A stretch of DNA of 6,103 nucleotides from Synechococcales cyanobacterium PMM_0073 (lineage in GTDB: Bacteria; Cyanobacteriota; Cyanobacteriia; Elainellales; Elainellaceae). The DNA lies in NCBI GenBank assembly GCA_949127695.1, contig CASBQH010000494.1, forward strand, positions 1 through 6,103, given 5' to 3'. The notes under the pieces are model-generated. The model was not told where the DNA came from, made no database searches, and saw nothing but the letters and a program-made list of their open reading frames with translations. Made by a program: the position numbers and the translations under genes. Below, piece by piece: positions 5,620 through 6,103 of this stretch (position 1 is the first letter of the stretch; the number at the start of each line of letters is the position of its first letter).

Positions 5620-5625
5620 GCCGCC

Positions 5626-6103
5626 ATGTTTAACCAGTCGCAAAACCCTCATTTTCGGCTCTCTCGGCGTAGATTAGCCGCCTGGTATACCGGCGTCATG
5701 GCGCTGATTTTGCTGGTTTGCGGGCTGGCAATTCATCGGATGTTCGTCCATGCCCGCTGGCTAAATCTTGTCCAGCAAATGCAGCAGCTCTCAGTGCGGC
5801 TGGCCAACCAGATTAGACCGGCGCTCCAACAACCCGGCCAGCTAGATGCCAACGCTCAGCAGCGGATACCCAATCTATGCTTGGGTTCAGCCAACTGCGT
5901 CCAGCCCATTGATCAACCTGATCAGCAGCTGACTCCAATCGAAATTAAGCTGCTTGCGAGTCTAGCAGGCCAGAGCTACTGCGTGCGGTTTATAACCGGT
6001 GATCGAGAAGTGATTGCCAGTTTGTCATTACCTGCCACCAACCTAGCCTGCCAAGAGCCGCAGCTTTGGCGAACCTTCAAAGACAATCGCGGCACGTACT
6101 ATC
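5626..6103 (+). CDS. rppB: RppB-like sensor histidine kinase, N-terminal sensor part (cut by window end)
   Basis: The frame is open for 159 codons from ATG 5626 to the right edge. A basic cytoplasmic start (FRLSRRR, 10-16) is followed by one transmembrane helix at about 18-36 (AAWYTGVMALILLVCGLAI). The rest is the beginning of an extracytoplasmic sensor domain. Features resembling RppB (NrsS) kinases include LAAWYTGVMALIL, the RLANQIRPALQQPGQL segment (55-70), NLCLGSANC with C85 and C91, YCVRF with C119, and LWRTFKDNRGTYY at the edge. The second membrane helix, HAMP or linker region, His box and ATPase domain are outside the window. The pairing with the response regulator 6 bases upstream supports the call, since no kinase motif is visible here. 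No strong ribosome-binding site precedes the start, consistent with translational coupling. The signal sensed is not shown by the sequence. Confidence 0.85.
   Translation, partial: MFNQSQNPHFRLSRRRLAAWYTGVMALILLVCGLAIHRMFVHARWLNLVQQMQQLSVRLANQIRPALQQPGQLDANAQQRIPNLCLGSANCVQPIDQPDQQLTPIEIKLLASLAGQSYCVRFITGDREVIASLSLPATNLACQEPQLWRTFKDNRGTYY

Overview
The window looks like chromosomal DNA of a cyanobacterium. The evidence is protein-level: a RuvB with the cyanobacterial N-terminus (MAIISS), a DUF7219-type small protein, a GAF-GAF-PAS-cyclase with the domain order of Anabaena CyaB1, and an RppA/RppB-like two-component pair. Genes are moderately GC-rich and intergenic spacers are more AT-rich. No RNA gene, insertion sequence, CRISPR array or phage gene was seen.

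Layout from left to right. (1) 1-407, minus strand: the N-terminal 135 codons of ruvB, cut by the window edge just after its Walker A motif. It carries an unusually long, low-complexity N-terminal extension built partly from a 15-bp tandem repeat. (2) 498-1459, plus strand, divergent from ruvB: two overlapping genes, a soluble helical protein and a small membrane protein with a C-terminal coiled coil. Neither was assigned a function. (3) 1460-1622: an AT-rich spacer with three 8-bp units at an exact 11-bp period. They match the cyanobacterial Pho box (SphR site) in reverse orientation and are followed by a good -10 candidate. (4) 1623-1844, plus strand: a 73-residue DUF7219-like protein. (5) 1890-4586, minus strand, convergent with the previous gene: an 898-residue class III adenylate cyclase of CyaB1 type, complete through its C-terminal TPR-like tail. 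(6) 4587-4923: a 337-bp divergent regulatory region. (7) 4924-5619 and 5626-6103, plus strand: an OmpR-family response regulator and the start of its sensor histidine kinase, resembling RppA/RppB (NrsR/NrsS in Synechocystis), cut at the right edge.

Functionally the right two thirds is a signalling neighbourhood: a cAMP-producing enzyme with two cyclic-nucleotide-type GAF domains beside a divergent two-component system. The sequence does not show that they act together. The ruvB side is DNA repair housekeeping. I found no convincing wholly new system. The least explained items are the overlapping gene pair at 498-1459, the Pho-box-like element, and the two independent in-frame 15-bp repeat tracts in the N-terminal tails of RuvB and the cyclase.
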